Below are positions 17,487 through 24,151 of a stretch of DNA of 64,000 nucleotides, piece after piece. Both the position numbers and the translations under genes were made by a program. This stretch comes from Prado023 sp963700475 (GTDB lineage Bacteria > Actinomycetota > Actinomycetes > S36-B12 > CAIYMF01): assembly GCA_963700475.1 (NCBI GenBank), contig CAVOXR010000015.1:434001-498000 (forward strand). Direction: 5' to 3'. A model generated the notes under the pieces. The model had not been told where the DNA came from, made no database searches, and saw only the letters and a list, made by a program, of their open reading frames with translations. The first letter of the stretch is position 1; every line of letters begins with the position of its first letter.

Positions 17487-18256
17487 CCGAGAACGAGACC
17501 GCTGAGGTCCTCCCGGAGGAGTCCGTCGAGGTGGGCCAGGCAACGGCGGCCCAGCCCGGCCAGCGGACGGCTCACCCGCGTCGGCGACGTCGGCTCCTGC
17601 TCGCCGGTGCCGCTGGACTGGGTCTGGTGTACTGGGTGGGCTGGCAGTCCTCCCTGACCCTTGTCGAGCACGTGGTGGTGGACGCGCCGAGGGGGATCTC
17701 CGCGGAGTCGATCCGGCTGGCCTCGGGGATCTCGGCGGCTGACCGGGTCCCGTCGGTGGACCCCGAGGCGGTGCGGCTGGGCATCATGACCGCCATCCCC
17801 GCCGTCGCTGACGTCCGGCTCGAGCGCTCCCTTCCCGACACCATCCGGCTGGAGGTCACGTCCCGCACCCCGCTGGCCGCGGTCGAGGCCGGCAAGGGCT
17901 TCTACGTGATGGATGCCCAGGGCGTGGTCTACGACAAGGTGGCGCGCGCAAGGGACCTGCCAGTCATCAAGGCCGGCACGGACGCGGAGCGGGAGATCGC
18001 CAGGGGGATCCTGCTGGCCATCCCCGAGGACCTGCGTGCCAAGGTCACGCGCATCACCGCCAAGAGCCGGGACAACGTGACCCTGGGACTGCGCGGGGGA
18101 GCGACCGTGCGCTGGGGCGGGGTCGAGGATTCCGACCTGAAGGCCCGCGTCCTGGCGGGCCTGACGGCGGTCAAGGCAACCAAGTACGACGTGAGCGCAC
18201 CCCTGCTGCCCACCACGTCGGGCTCCCCGACGGACGATCCGAGCGCCACCGGGTGA
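17483..18256 (+). CDS. ftsQ: Cell division protein FtsQ
   Basis: 257 residues. An acidic N terminus of about 30 residues precedes an arginine stretch (HPRRRRRLLLAG), one transmembrane helix at about 34-52, a POTRA-like domain (VEHVVVDAPRGISAESIRLASGI) and the FtsQ beta domain (RLERSLPDTIRLEVTSRTPLAAV). It acts extracytoplasmically as the hub that recruits FtsL and FtsB/DivIC. The ATG overlaps the murC stop by 4 bases. This is the last gene before the 466-bp gap. Confidence 0.92.
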   Translation: MTENETAEVLPEESVEVGQATAAQPGQRTAHPRRRRRLLLAGAAGLGLVYWVGWQSSLTLVEHVVVDAPRGISAESIRLASGISAADRVPSVDPEAVRLGIMTAIPAVADVRLERSLPDTIRLEVTSRTPLAAVEAGKGFYVMDAQGVVYDKVARARDLPVIKAGTDAEREIARGILLAIPEDLRAKVTRITAKSRDNVTLGLRGGATVRWGGVEDSDLKARVLAGLTAVKATKYDVSAPLLPTTSGSPTDDPSATG

Positions 18257-18274
18257 CCTGAGCGCCTCTTCGCC

Positions 18275-18293
18275 TGTTCGCCCTGAGCGAACA
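18275..18293 (+). terminator. Small hairpin after ftsQ
   Basis: TGTTCG-CCCTGAG-CGAACA forms a 6-bp stem 18 bases after the ftsQ stop, without a T-run. It is weak and may only attenuate, since ftsZ is often read from both upstream and local promoters. Confidence 0.3.
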
Positions 18294-18347
18294 CGACGAG
18301 GGCTCCTGGCCAGCCCGTCCGCCGGTCGGGGGAGTGGCGCGCGGCAC

Positions 18348-18390
18348 GCGTCCACAGCGGAGCCCGAACCTGTGGACAAGTTCGTCCACA
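18348..18390 (+). promoter_or_regulatory. DnaA-box-like cluster upstream of ftsZ
   Basis: TGTGGACAA at 18371-18379 is the exact reverse complement of the actinobacterial DnaA box TTGTCCACA. It faces TCGTCCACA at 18382-18390 (one mismatch), together forming the inverted repeat TGTGGACAAGTTCGTCCACA. A third copy, GCGTCCACA, lies at 18348-18356. The gap between ftsQ and ftsZ is the only place in the window where I noticed such a cluster. A role in linking ftsZ expression to DnaA is an inference. Confidence 0.5.
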
Positions 18391-18405
18391 CTCTGCCCCG
18401 GGACC

Positions 18406-18460
18406 TGTCCCCAGCCTGTCCCGAGCTTCTCCCCAGTCCGTCCCCAGCCCGTCCCCAGGG
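18406..18460 (+). repeat. Five tandem 11-bp repeats, consensus YGTCCCCAGYC
   Basis: Units at 18406, 18417, 18428, 18439 and 18450 read TGTCCCCAGCC, TGTCCCGAGCT, TCTCCCCAGTC, CGTCCCCAGCC and CGTCCCCAGGG. The period is close to one helical turn. With the preceding base the units resemble degraded DnaA boxes (CTGTCCCCA against TTGTCCACA, two mismatches). No coding frame explains them. Confidence 0.75.
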
Positions 18461-18475
18461 GGGTGCGGGAACCCC

Positions 18476-18535
18476 GATCCGATCGGACGTTCCACTGCGC
18501 GGCCAGGGCCGGTGGATCCGACACGCCGACGTTCC
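18476..18535 (+). repeat. Spaced direct repeat GATCCGA...GACGTTCC
   Basis: GATCCGA followed by GACGTTCC occurs at 18476-18493 (3-base spacer) and again at 18515-18535 (6-base spacer). It lies between the 11-bp array and the ftsZ promoter region. Confidence 0.4.
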
Positions 18536-18585
18536 CGGGGGTCCTTGCAACCACCCATTGGGGCACCTAGGTTCCCTTCCAACCA

Positions 18586-18616
18586 CAGGTTGACATAACT
18601 CTAAGCCTCAGGTTGA
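18586..18616 (+). promoter_or_regulatory. ftsZ: ftsZ promoter/leader candidate with paired CAGGTTGA
   Basis: CAGGTTGA occurs at 18586-18593 and 18609-18616. The first copy contains TTGACA (18590-18595), a good -35, and the second lies in the small palindrome CCTCA-GGT-TGAGG. I see no convincing -10 at standard spacing. The ribosome binding site AAGGAGA lies at 18708-18714. The transcript would have a leader of about 100 bases. Confidence 0.35.
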
Positions 18617-18722
18617 GGGTGAGAGTCAAGGAGACCGAAGGTGCAGACCCGCGATGGAGCTCAACCCTCCACCGCACAGTCCGACCCCAACCCTTTGCAG
18701 CAACCAAGAAGGAGAGCCTGAC

Positions 18723-19907
18723 GTGGCAGCCCCACAGAACTACCTGGCAGTGATCAAGGTCGTCGGGATCGGCGGTGGCGGCGTCAACGCCGTGAACCGG
18801 ATGATCGAGGTCGGCCTCAAGGGCGTGGAGTTCATCGCCATCAACACCGACGCGCAGGCGCTGCTGATGAGCGACGCCGACGTCAAGCTCGACATCGGTC
18901 GCGAGCTCACCCGCGGCCTGGGTGCCGGTGCCGATCCCGAGGTCGGCCGCAGGGCCGCCGAGGATCACGCCGAGGAGATCGAGGAGGTCCTCAAGGGGGC
19001 CGACATGGTCTTCGTCACGGCTGGCGAGGGCGGTGGCACCGGCACCGGTGGCGCTCCCGTCGTGGCCAAGATCGCCCGCTCGCTGGGTGCCCTGACCATC
19101 GGCGTCGTGACCCGGCCGTTCGGCTTCGAGGGCCGTCGCCGCAGCGGCCAGGCCGACAACGGCATCGAGGGCCTTCGCGCTGAGGTCGACACCCTGATCG
19201 TCATCCCCAACGACCGCCTGCTCTCGATCGCCGACCGCAGCATCTCGATGATCGACGCGTTCCGCCAGGCCGACCAGGTCCTGCTGCAGGGCGTCTCGGG
19301 CATCACCGACCTGATCACCACCCCCGGCCTGATCAACCTGGACTTCGCCGACGTCAAGTCGGTCATGTCCGGTGCCGGCTCGGCCCTCATGGGCATCGGC
19401 TCGGCGCGCGGCGACGATCGCGCGGTGGGTGCGGCCCAGGCGGCCATCGCCAGCCCGCTGCTCGAGGCGAGCATCGACGGCGCGCACGGTGTGCTGCTCT
19501 CGATCGCCGGTGGCTCGGACCTCGGCCTGTTCGAGATCAACGAGTCGGCCCGACTCGTTGCCGAGGCTGCGCACCCGGACGCCAACATCATCTTCGGTGC
19601 CGTCATCGACGACACCCTCGGTGACGAGGTCCGGGTCACGGTCATCGCGGCTGGCTTCGACGGTGGGCACCCGCCGACCAAGCGTGAGGCAGCGGCCGGT
19701 CGCCGCGTCGTCGACGAGGCCGCAGCTGCGGCCGAGCCGGCGGTTCGCGCCGAGGCGCCGGTGTTCGCGACCGTCGGAGCCCAGGCCGGCGTGGTCCTCC
19801 CGCCAGGGCTGGCCAACGCTGAGAAGCCCGGTGTGGACCTGCGCCAGCCGCGGACGATCAGCTTCGACGAGCCCGACGACCTCGACGTCCCGGACTTCCT
19901 GAAGTAG
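18723..19907 (+). CDS. ftsZ: Cell division protein FtsZ
   Basis: 394 residues from GTG 18723, with AAGGAGA eight bases upstream. The frame extends upstream to 18654, but FtsZ homologues begin at AAPQNYLAVIKVVGIGGGGVNAVNRM. The tubulin signature GGGTGTG (TAGEGGGTGTGGAP) is at about 105-111, with NTDAQAL, DFADVKSVM and a full GTPase/C-terminal domain. A short linker ends in the conserved tail DDLDVPDFLK, which binds SepF in actinobacteria; sepF is encoded nearby. It forms the cytokinetic ring. Confidence 0.97.
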   Translation: MAAPQNYLAVIKVVGIGGGGVNAVNRMIEVGLKGVEFIAINTDAQALLMSDADVKLDIGRELTRGLGAGADPEVGRRAAEDHAEEIEEVLKGADMVFVTAGEGGGTGTGGAPVVAKIARSLGALTIGVVTRPFGFEGRRRSGQADNGIEGLRAEVDTLIVIPNDRLLSIADRSISMIDAFRQADQVLLQGVSGITDLITTPGLINLDFADVKSVMSGAGSALMGIGSARGDDRAVGAAQAAIASPLLEASIDGAHGVLLSIAGGSDLGLFEINESARLVAEAAHPDANIIFGAVIDDTLGDEVRVTVIAAGFDGGHPPTKREAAAGRRVVDEAAAAAEPAVRAEAPVFATVGAQAGVVLPPGLANAEKPGVDLRQPRTISFDEPDDLDVPDFLK

Positions 19908-19918
19908 TCGTCAGCCCG

Positions 19919-20689
19919 ATGATCAGTCACCGCCTCGACCTCGCCCTCACCGGTGGGGTCGAGGCGCGTGTCCTGTTCACCAGCCGGGGTGGTGCGGCCA
20001 GCGGTGGGTCGAGCCGGTCGCCGTACGCCTGGGCGAATCTTGGATCGCATGTCGGGGACGACCCGACGGCGGTTGTGTCCAATCGTCGCGCGCTGGCCGA
20101 GGCACTCGGTGTCCCGGCCGGCGCGATGACCTTCATGCATCCCGATCACGGACGGGGGGTTGCCACAGTGTCTGAGCCCACCGGGGTCGCCCCGGGTGCC
20201 GAGATCACCTCGGTCGACGCGCTCGTGACCGCCACGGCCGGCATCGGCCTGGTGGCACTGGCTGCCGACTGCGTGCCGGTCATCCTCGTGGATCCGGTCG
20301 CCGGCGTGGTGGCTGCCATCCACTCCGGGTGGCGCGGGGTTGCCCTGGACGTGGTCGGGGCGGCGGTGGGCGAGATGGTCGCCGCCGGCGCCCGGGCCGA
20401 GGACGTGGCTGCCCTGCTGGGTCCGGCCATCTGCGGGTCCTGCTACCCGGTCCCGGAGGACCGTGCCGCGGAGGTGGCGCGTGTCCGCCCGGAGGCGGTC
20501 ACGACCGCCCCGGACGGCCAGCCCGCTCTCGACCTGCGAGCGGGGCTTGTGGCCCGGCTCGACGAGTTGGGGGCCACCAGCACGCTTGTCGGTGGGTGCA
20601 CGGCCGAGGACCCCGACCTGTACTCGCACCGTCGGGACGGCCTGACAGGTCGTCAGGGCGGGGCAGTGGCGATCGTGGCGGCCGCGTGA
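19919..20689 (+). CDS. pgeF: PgeF/YfiH family protein (LACC1-like purine nucleoside phosphorylase fold)
   Basis: 256 residues. Metal/active-site motifs of the YfiH (DUF152, 'polyphenol oxidase') family: MHPDHGRGV (homologous to QVHG), ADCVPVILVDP, HSGWRG, AICGSCYPV and YSHRRDG. E. coli members prevent incorporation of wrong amino acids into peptidoglycan precursors, and related proteins act on purine nucleosides; the role here is inferred from family and position after ftsZ. The ribosome binding site is weak. The end overlaps yggS as GTGA. Confidence 0.88.
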   Translation: MISHRLDLALTGGVEARVLFTSRGGAASGGSSRSPYAWANLGSHVGDDPTAVVSNRRALAEALGVPAGAMTFMHPDHGRGVATVSEPTGVAPGAEITSVDALVTATAGIGLVALAADCVPVILVDPVAGVVAAIHSGWRGVALDVVGAAVGEMVAAGARAEDVAALLGPAICGSCYPVPEDRAAEVARVRPEAVTTAPDGQPALDLRAGLVARLDELGATSTLVGGCTAEDPDLYSHRRDGLTGRQGGAVAIVAAA

Positions 20690-21408
20690 ACAGCGCGCGG
20701 CGGGCGGAGCTCGCCGAGAACCTCACCGCGGTCACGCAGCGGGTCGCCGCTGCGTGCGTCGTCGCCGATCGTGACCCGCAGGAGGTGACCATCGTCGCCA
20801 TCACCAAGACGTGGCCCGCCAGCGACGTCGAGCTGCTGGCCGAGCTCGGAGTCAGGCATGTGGGGGAGAACCGCGACCAGGAGGCCCGCGAGAAGGCCGA
20901 GGCATGCGCGGGGCTGGGATTGACCTGGCACTTCGTCGGCCAGCTGCAGCGCAACAAGGCGGCGTCGGTGGCGCGGTATGCCGACATCGTCGAGTCGGTG
21001 GACCGGCCGTCCCTGGTGGCCGCCCTCGACCGCGGGGCTGAGCAGGCGGGCCGTCGTCTGGGCGTCTGCATCCAGGTCGATCTCGATGAGACACCGCACG
21101 AGGCCACCTCCGGGGGCGCCGTCCGCGGGGGTGCTGCGCCCGACGAGGTCCTCGGCCTGGCCGAGCAGGTCGTCGGATGCGGATCCCTCGAGCTGCTGGG
21201 GGTCATGGCGGTGGCGCCCCTGGGCGTCGATCCGGCACCCGCGTTCGACCGGCTGGCGATCATCCATGACCGGGTGACGGCCCACCACCCGGCGGCCACC
21301 ATGCGTTCGGCCGGCATGTCCGGCGACCTCGATCAGGCGATCGCCGCCGGTGCGACACACATCCGCCTGGGCAGCGCGCTGCTCGGGCACCGCGAACCAC
21401 TGAAGTAA
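20686..21408 (+). CDS. yggS: YggS family pyridoxal phosphate homeostasis protein
   Basis: 240 residues from GTG 20686, overlapping the pgeF stop. Typical YggS motifs: TIVAITKTWPASDVELLAELG with the cofactor-binding lysine, VGENRDQEAREKA, WHFVGQLQRNK, and the C-terminal MRSAGMSGDLDQAIAAGATHIRLGSALLG. This alpha/beta-barrel protein binds PLP without known catalysis and buffers B6 and amino acid pools. It commonly sits between pgeF and sepF in actinobacteria. The frame extends upstream only as a pgeF shadow. Confidence 0.93.
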   Translation: MNSARRAELAENLTAVTQRVAAACVVADRDPQEVTIVAITKTWPASDVELLAELGVRHVGENRDQEAREKAEACAGLGLTWHFVGQLQRNKAASVARYADIVESVDRPSLVAALDRGAEQAGRRLGVCIQVDLDETPHEATSGGAVRGGAAPDEVLGLAEQVVGCGSLELLGVMAVAPLGVDPAPAFDRLAIIHDRVTAHHPAATMRSAGMSGDLDQAIAAGATHIRLGSALLGHREPLK

Positions 21409-21462
21409 CCTAAACCGATACCGGCTGCCCCTGGCAGACCGGATGGCACGTAAGGAGCCCAC

Positions 21463-21972
21463 ATGCCCGGCACGATGCGCAAGATGGCCGTCTACCTCGG
21501 CCTCGTCGAGGACGACATGGTCGACGACGACTACGAGCCCGAGCCCCGCCCGCGCACACGAGAGGCGGCGCCGGCCGTGGTGGACACCCGTCCGCGCACT
21601 GCCCCGGAGGTTGCCGTACGGCCCACGGCCACCGCCGTCGCCGAGCGTCCGTCCGCAACCTTCCGGCCGACGGGTTCTGCGGCAGGCGCCGACATCTACC
21701 GGATCACCACACTTCACCCGCGGACCTACAACGATGCCCGTCGCATCGGTGAGGAGTACCGCGAGGGCGTGCCGGTGATCATCAACCTGACCGGCATGGA
21801 CGACAACGACGCCAAGCGCATCGTGGACTTCGCCGCCGGCCTCGTGTTCGGCCTGCGCGGCAGCATCGAGCGGATCACGAACAAGGTCTTCCTGCTGTCC
21901 CCGGCCAATGTCGATGTTGGTGCGGAGGCCCGGGCACAGATCGCGCAGGACGGGTTCTTCAACCAGAGTTGA
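21463..21972 (+). CDS. sepF: Cell division protein SepF
   Basis: 169 residues. The N-terminal membrane-targeting helix and acidic segment (MRKMAVYLGLVEDDMVDDDYEPE) is followed by a proline/arginine-rich linker to about 72 and the SepF core (ITTLHPRTYNDARRIGEEYREG, VIINLTGMDDNDAKRIVDFAAGL, IERITNKVFLLSPANVDV). AAGGAG precedes the ATG. SepF tethers FtsZ to the membrane in actinobacteria lacking FtsA, and it matches the DDLDVPDFLK tail of FtsZ here. The 54 bases before it contain no clear promoter. Confidence 0.95.
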   Translation: MPGTMRKMAVYLGLVEDDMVDDDYEPEPRPRTREAAPAVVDTRPRTAPEVAVRPTATAVAERPSATFRPTGSAAGADIYRITTLHPRTYNDARRIGEEYREGVPVIINLTGMDDNDAKRIVDFAAGLVFGLRGSIERITNKVFLLSPANVDVGAEARAQIAQDGFFNQS

Positions 21973-21975
21973 CCC

Positions 21976-22263
21976 ATGGGACTCATCGTCGGTGCGCTCT
22001 CAACCCTCATCTGGCTGTTCCTGCTGCTGCTGATCGCCCGGATGATCATCGGGCTGATCATGGTGTTCGCGCGGGACTTCCAGCCCACGGGCGCACTGGT
22101 GGTCATCTTCGAGTTCGTGATGAGCATCACCGATCCGCCGCTGAAGGCACTGCGGCGGATCATCCCGCCGCTGCGGATCGGGCAGGTCTCCCTGGACCTG
22201 GCATTCCTGGTGCTGTTCATCGGGCTCCAGCTGCTGCTGCGCGTGCTGGCGGGGCTCGGATGA
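21976..22263 (+). CDS. YggT family membrane protein
   Basis: 95 residues with two hydrophobic segments, at about 5-30 and 70-92, joined by the typical FEFVMSITDPPLKALRRIIPPLR stretch of the YggT family, which has PxLxxxRxxxP in its middle. The start lies three bases after the sepF stop. The cellular role is unknown; gene order with sepF and divIVA suggests envelope or division. Length is standard. Confidence 0.88.
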   Translation: MGLIVGALSTLIWLFLLLLIARMIIGLIMVFARDFQPTGALVVIFEFVMSITDPPLKALRRIIPPLRIGQVSLDLAFLVLFIGLQLLLRVLAGLG

Positions 22264-22291
22264 GGTCGAGGTCCCGCCACGGAGGCTGCTC

Positions 22292-22762
22292 ATGGCGCTG
22301 AGCTCCCAGGACGTGCATGACAAGCAGTTCAAGCTGGTGCGCAACAGCACGGGCTACGACATGGACGAGGTCGATGCCTTCCTCGACGAGGTCGAGGCGG
22401 AGATCGCCCGGCTGACCGATGAGGTGCAGGCTGCCCAGGATCGGTTGGCCGCCGCATCGACGGTCCCCGAGGCGGAGAGCACCTCGGCGGCCGCGGCCCG
22501 GATCCTGGAGATGGCCCAGCGCACGGCCGACGAGTACATGGCCGACGCGCGACGCAAGGCTGACGCGATGGTCACGGATGCGGAGAAGGCCGCGCGCAAG
22601 TCGGTGAAGAAGCTCGAGGCGCAGCGCAGCGACCTGGAGGTACGCGTCACCGCCCTGCGCACGTTCGAGTCCGAGATCCGCTCGCGGCTGACCGGCTACT
22701 TCCAGTCGCAGCTGGCGGACCTCCACGCCCTGGCTGACGAGGGTGACAAGGCCGACTCGTAG
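22292..22762 (+). CDS. divIVA: DivIVA/Wag31-type polar growth protein
   Basis: 156 residues. The N-terminal membrane-binding DivIVA motif is FKLVRNSTGYDMDEVDAFLDEVEAE (in full at about 13-37). A long alanine/glutamate/arginine-rich coiled coil follows from about 38 to the end (AAAARILEMAQRTADEYMADARRKAD). It is shorter than mycobacterial Wag31. DivIVA marks curved membrane and organises polar cell wall synthesis. Position after yggT is canonical. The stop lies only one base from the stop of the convergent DUF2786 gene. Confidence 0.9.
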   Translation: MALSSQDVHDKQFKLVRNSTGYDMDEVDAFLDEVEAEIARLTDEVQAAQDRLAAASTVPEAESTSAAAARILEMAQRTADEYMADARRKADAMVTDAEKAARKSVKKLEAQRSDLEVRVTALRTFESEIRSRLTGYFQSQLADLHALADEGDKADS

Positions 22763-22763
22763 G

Positions 22764-24110
22764 TCAACGCCCGATCGCGCGCCGGCCTCCACCGACACCC
22801 GTGCGCCCGAACTCGTCGGCGGCTCGCTCCCCGGCACGACGGCTCTGGGCGGCGGTGCCAGCCCCGCTGGAGGAGCCACGCCAGGTTCCCCGGGCGTGCG
22901 ACGTCGCCCGGTGGTAGTCGGTCACGGCCAGGTCACGGGCGCGCAGCGCGAGCTCGACCCGGTGCGGCGCGGGTTGGGTGGCTGCTCGGTCCGCCGACCG
23001 GGGGTCGGCGGTGGCCCCGCCCCCAGCGCCGGCTCGGGCCAGTCGAGCGGCCTCATCGAGGTTGCGTCCCAGGCGGTGGATGAATCCGAGGCAGAAGGCG
23101 TTGCGGGCCACGGCCGCGGTGACCGGCCGTGCTGGTCCGCCCTCCGGTGGGCGGTAGGTGGTTCCCCGCCACTGCCCTGAGCGCACATGCTGGTGGGCGC
23201 GGCTGAGCATCATGGCGCTCGCCGTGGCGAACACGGCCTCGACCCTGTCGAGGTCAGCCGGCATCCCGTACACCAGGACGTAGGTCGATCCGTGGCCGAT
23301 GTCGACCCGCACCGACCACGCGCGAGCGGTGGCCACCAACAGGCTGACCAGCAGCTTGTTCAGGGCGCGGCGGGGCTCGCCGATCGTCAGCATCCGATGG
23401 GTCGGGCCCTCGGGGCGCGCATCCGGGCCCATCGCCGCCACGGCCATGTCCACGCTGTGGCGCTGGGCGACCAGGGCCGCCTTGGCCAGGTAGGCCTCCG
23501 CCTCCTCGGCGCTGGCAGTCGACTCCGCCTTGGCCAGGAGCGCAGCCACCCGGCGGACCTGCTCGTCAGGGCCCGCCTCGGCGTCGACGAGCTCGGGGAC
23601 GGCATCGATCGGTGCGAACAGGTGCCGGAGGAGCTCCGCGGCACCCGGACTGATGTGGTGTTCGTAGAGGGCGACGAGAGCCGCGCGGAAGCTGCTGCCG
23701 TGCCCCGGGACACCACTGAGATGGTGCGCGACCTCGTGCAGCACCACGGAGCGGGTCAATGCCCACCGGCCCCGTGGGTCCGCGGCCGGGATGTGGATCC
23801 GCCCCGGCGAGTACGTCGCCATCCGGAATCCGCGCCGCACCTCGACGACGACCGGTCCGCGGTCGGGGAACTGACCGGAGCCGGTGGCATCGACCAGCAC
23901 CGCATCGACGAAGCCCTGGATCGCCGCGAGGCTGCCGAAGCGGACCTCCTCGGGCAGGGTGACGACCGAGGAGCCGACCCGCACCATGCGGTGCGGGCGG
24001 CGCATGACCGAGGCGACCGAGTCCTCAGCCTGGTAGACCGCCCCCCGGCTGCGGTCGACCCTCGGGTCCTGGTTCGCCATGGCCGACAGCCTGCCATCCC
24101 GGTCCGACAT
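22764..24110 (-). CDS. DUF2786 protein with HExxH putative metallohydrolase domain
   Basis: 448 residues from ATG 24110; ATG 24080 is an alternative. The N-terminal region has VVLHEVAHHLSG at about 122-133, with HEVAH as a zinc-metalloprotease-type HExxH, in a context like the actinobacterial TIGR04338 family (AVYQAEDSVA near the start). The DUF2786 motif RRVAALLAKAESTASAEEAEAYLAKA follows (here over about 199-224). The C terminus is Arg/Ala/Gly-rich. The function is not known, and the zinc-site third ligand cannot be assigned. The gene is probably co-transcribed downstream of ileS (41-base gap). Confidence 0.75.
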   Translation of the reverse strand: MSDRDGRLSAMANQDPRVDRSRGAVYQAEDSVASVMRRPHRMVRVGSSVVTLPEEVRFGSLAAIQGFVDAVLVDATGSGQFPDRGPVVVEVRRGFRMATYSPGRIHIPAADPRGRWALTRSVVLHEVAHHLSGVPGHGSSFRAALVALYEHHISPGAAELLRHLFAPIDAVPELVDAEAGPDEQVRRVAALLAKAESTASAEEAEAYLAKAALVAQRHSVDMAVAAMGPDARPEGPTHRMLTIGEPRRALNKLLVSLLVATARAWSVRVDIGHGSTYVLVYGMPADLDRVEAVFATASAMMLSRAHQHVRSGQWRGTTYRPPEGGPARPVTAAVARNAFCLGFIHRLGRNLDEAARLARAGAGGGATADPRSADRAATQPAPHRVELALRARDLAVTDYHRATSHARGTWRGSSSGAGTAAQSRRAGERAADEFGRTGVGGGRRAIGR

Positions 24111-24151
24111 CGCCGCCTGTCCGTCCACAGCCCGCGGCGGTGTCGCGGCGG

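Noticed and set aside
18348..18460. Chromosomal replication origin
   Set aside because: DnaA-like boxes are present, but there is no AT-rich unwinding region and no dnaA, dnaN or gyrase genes nearby. A regulatory role is more likely.
18406..18460. CRISPR array
   Set aside because: Units are 11 bases and contiguous without spacers, and there are no cas genes.
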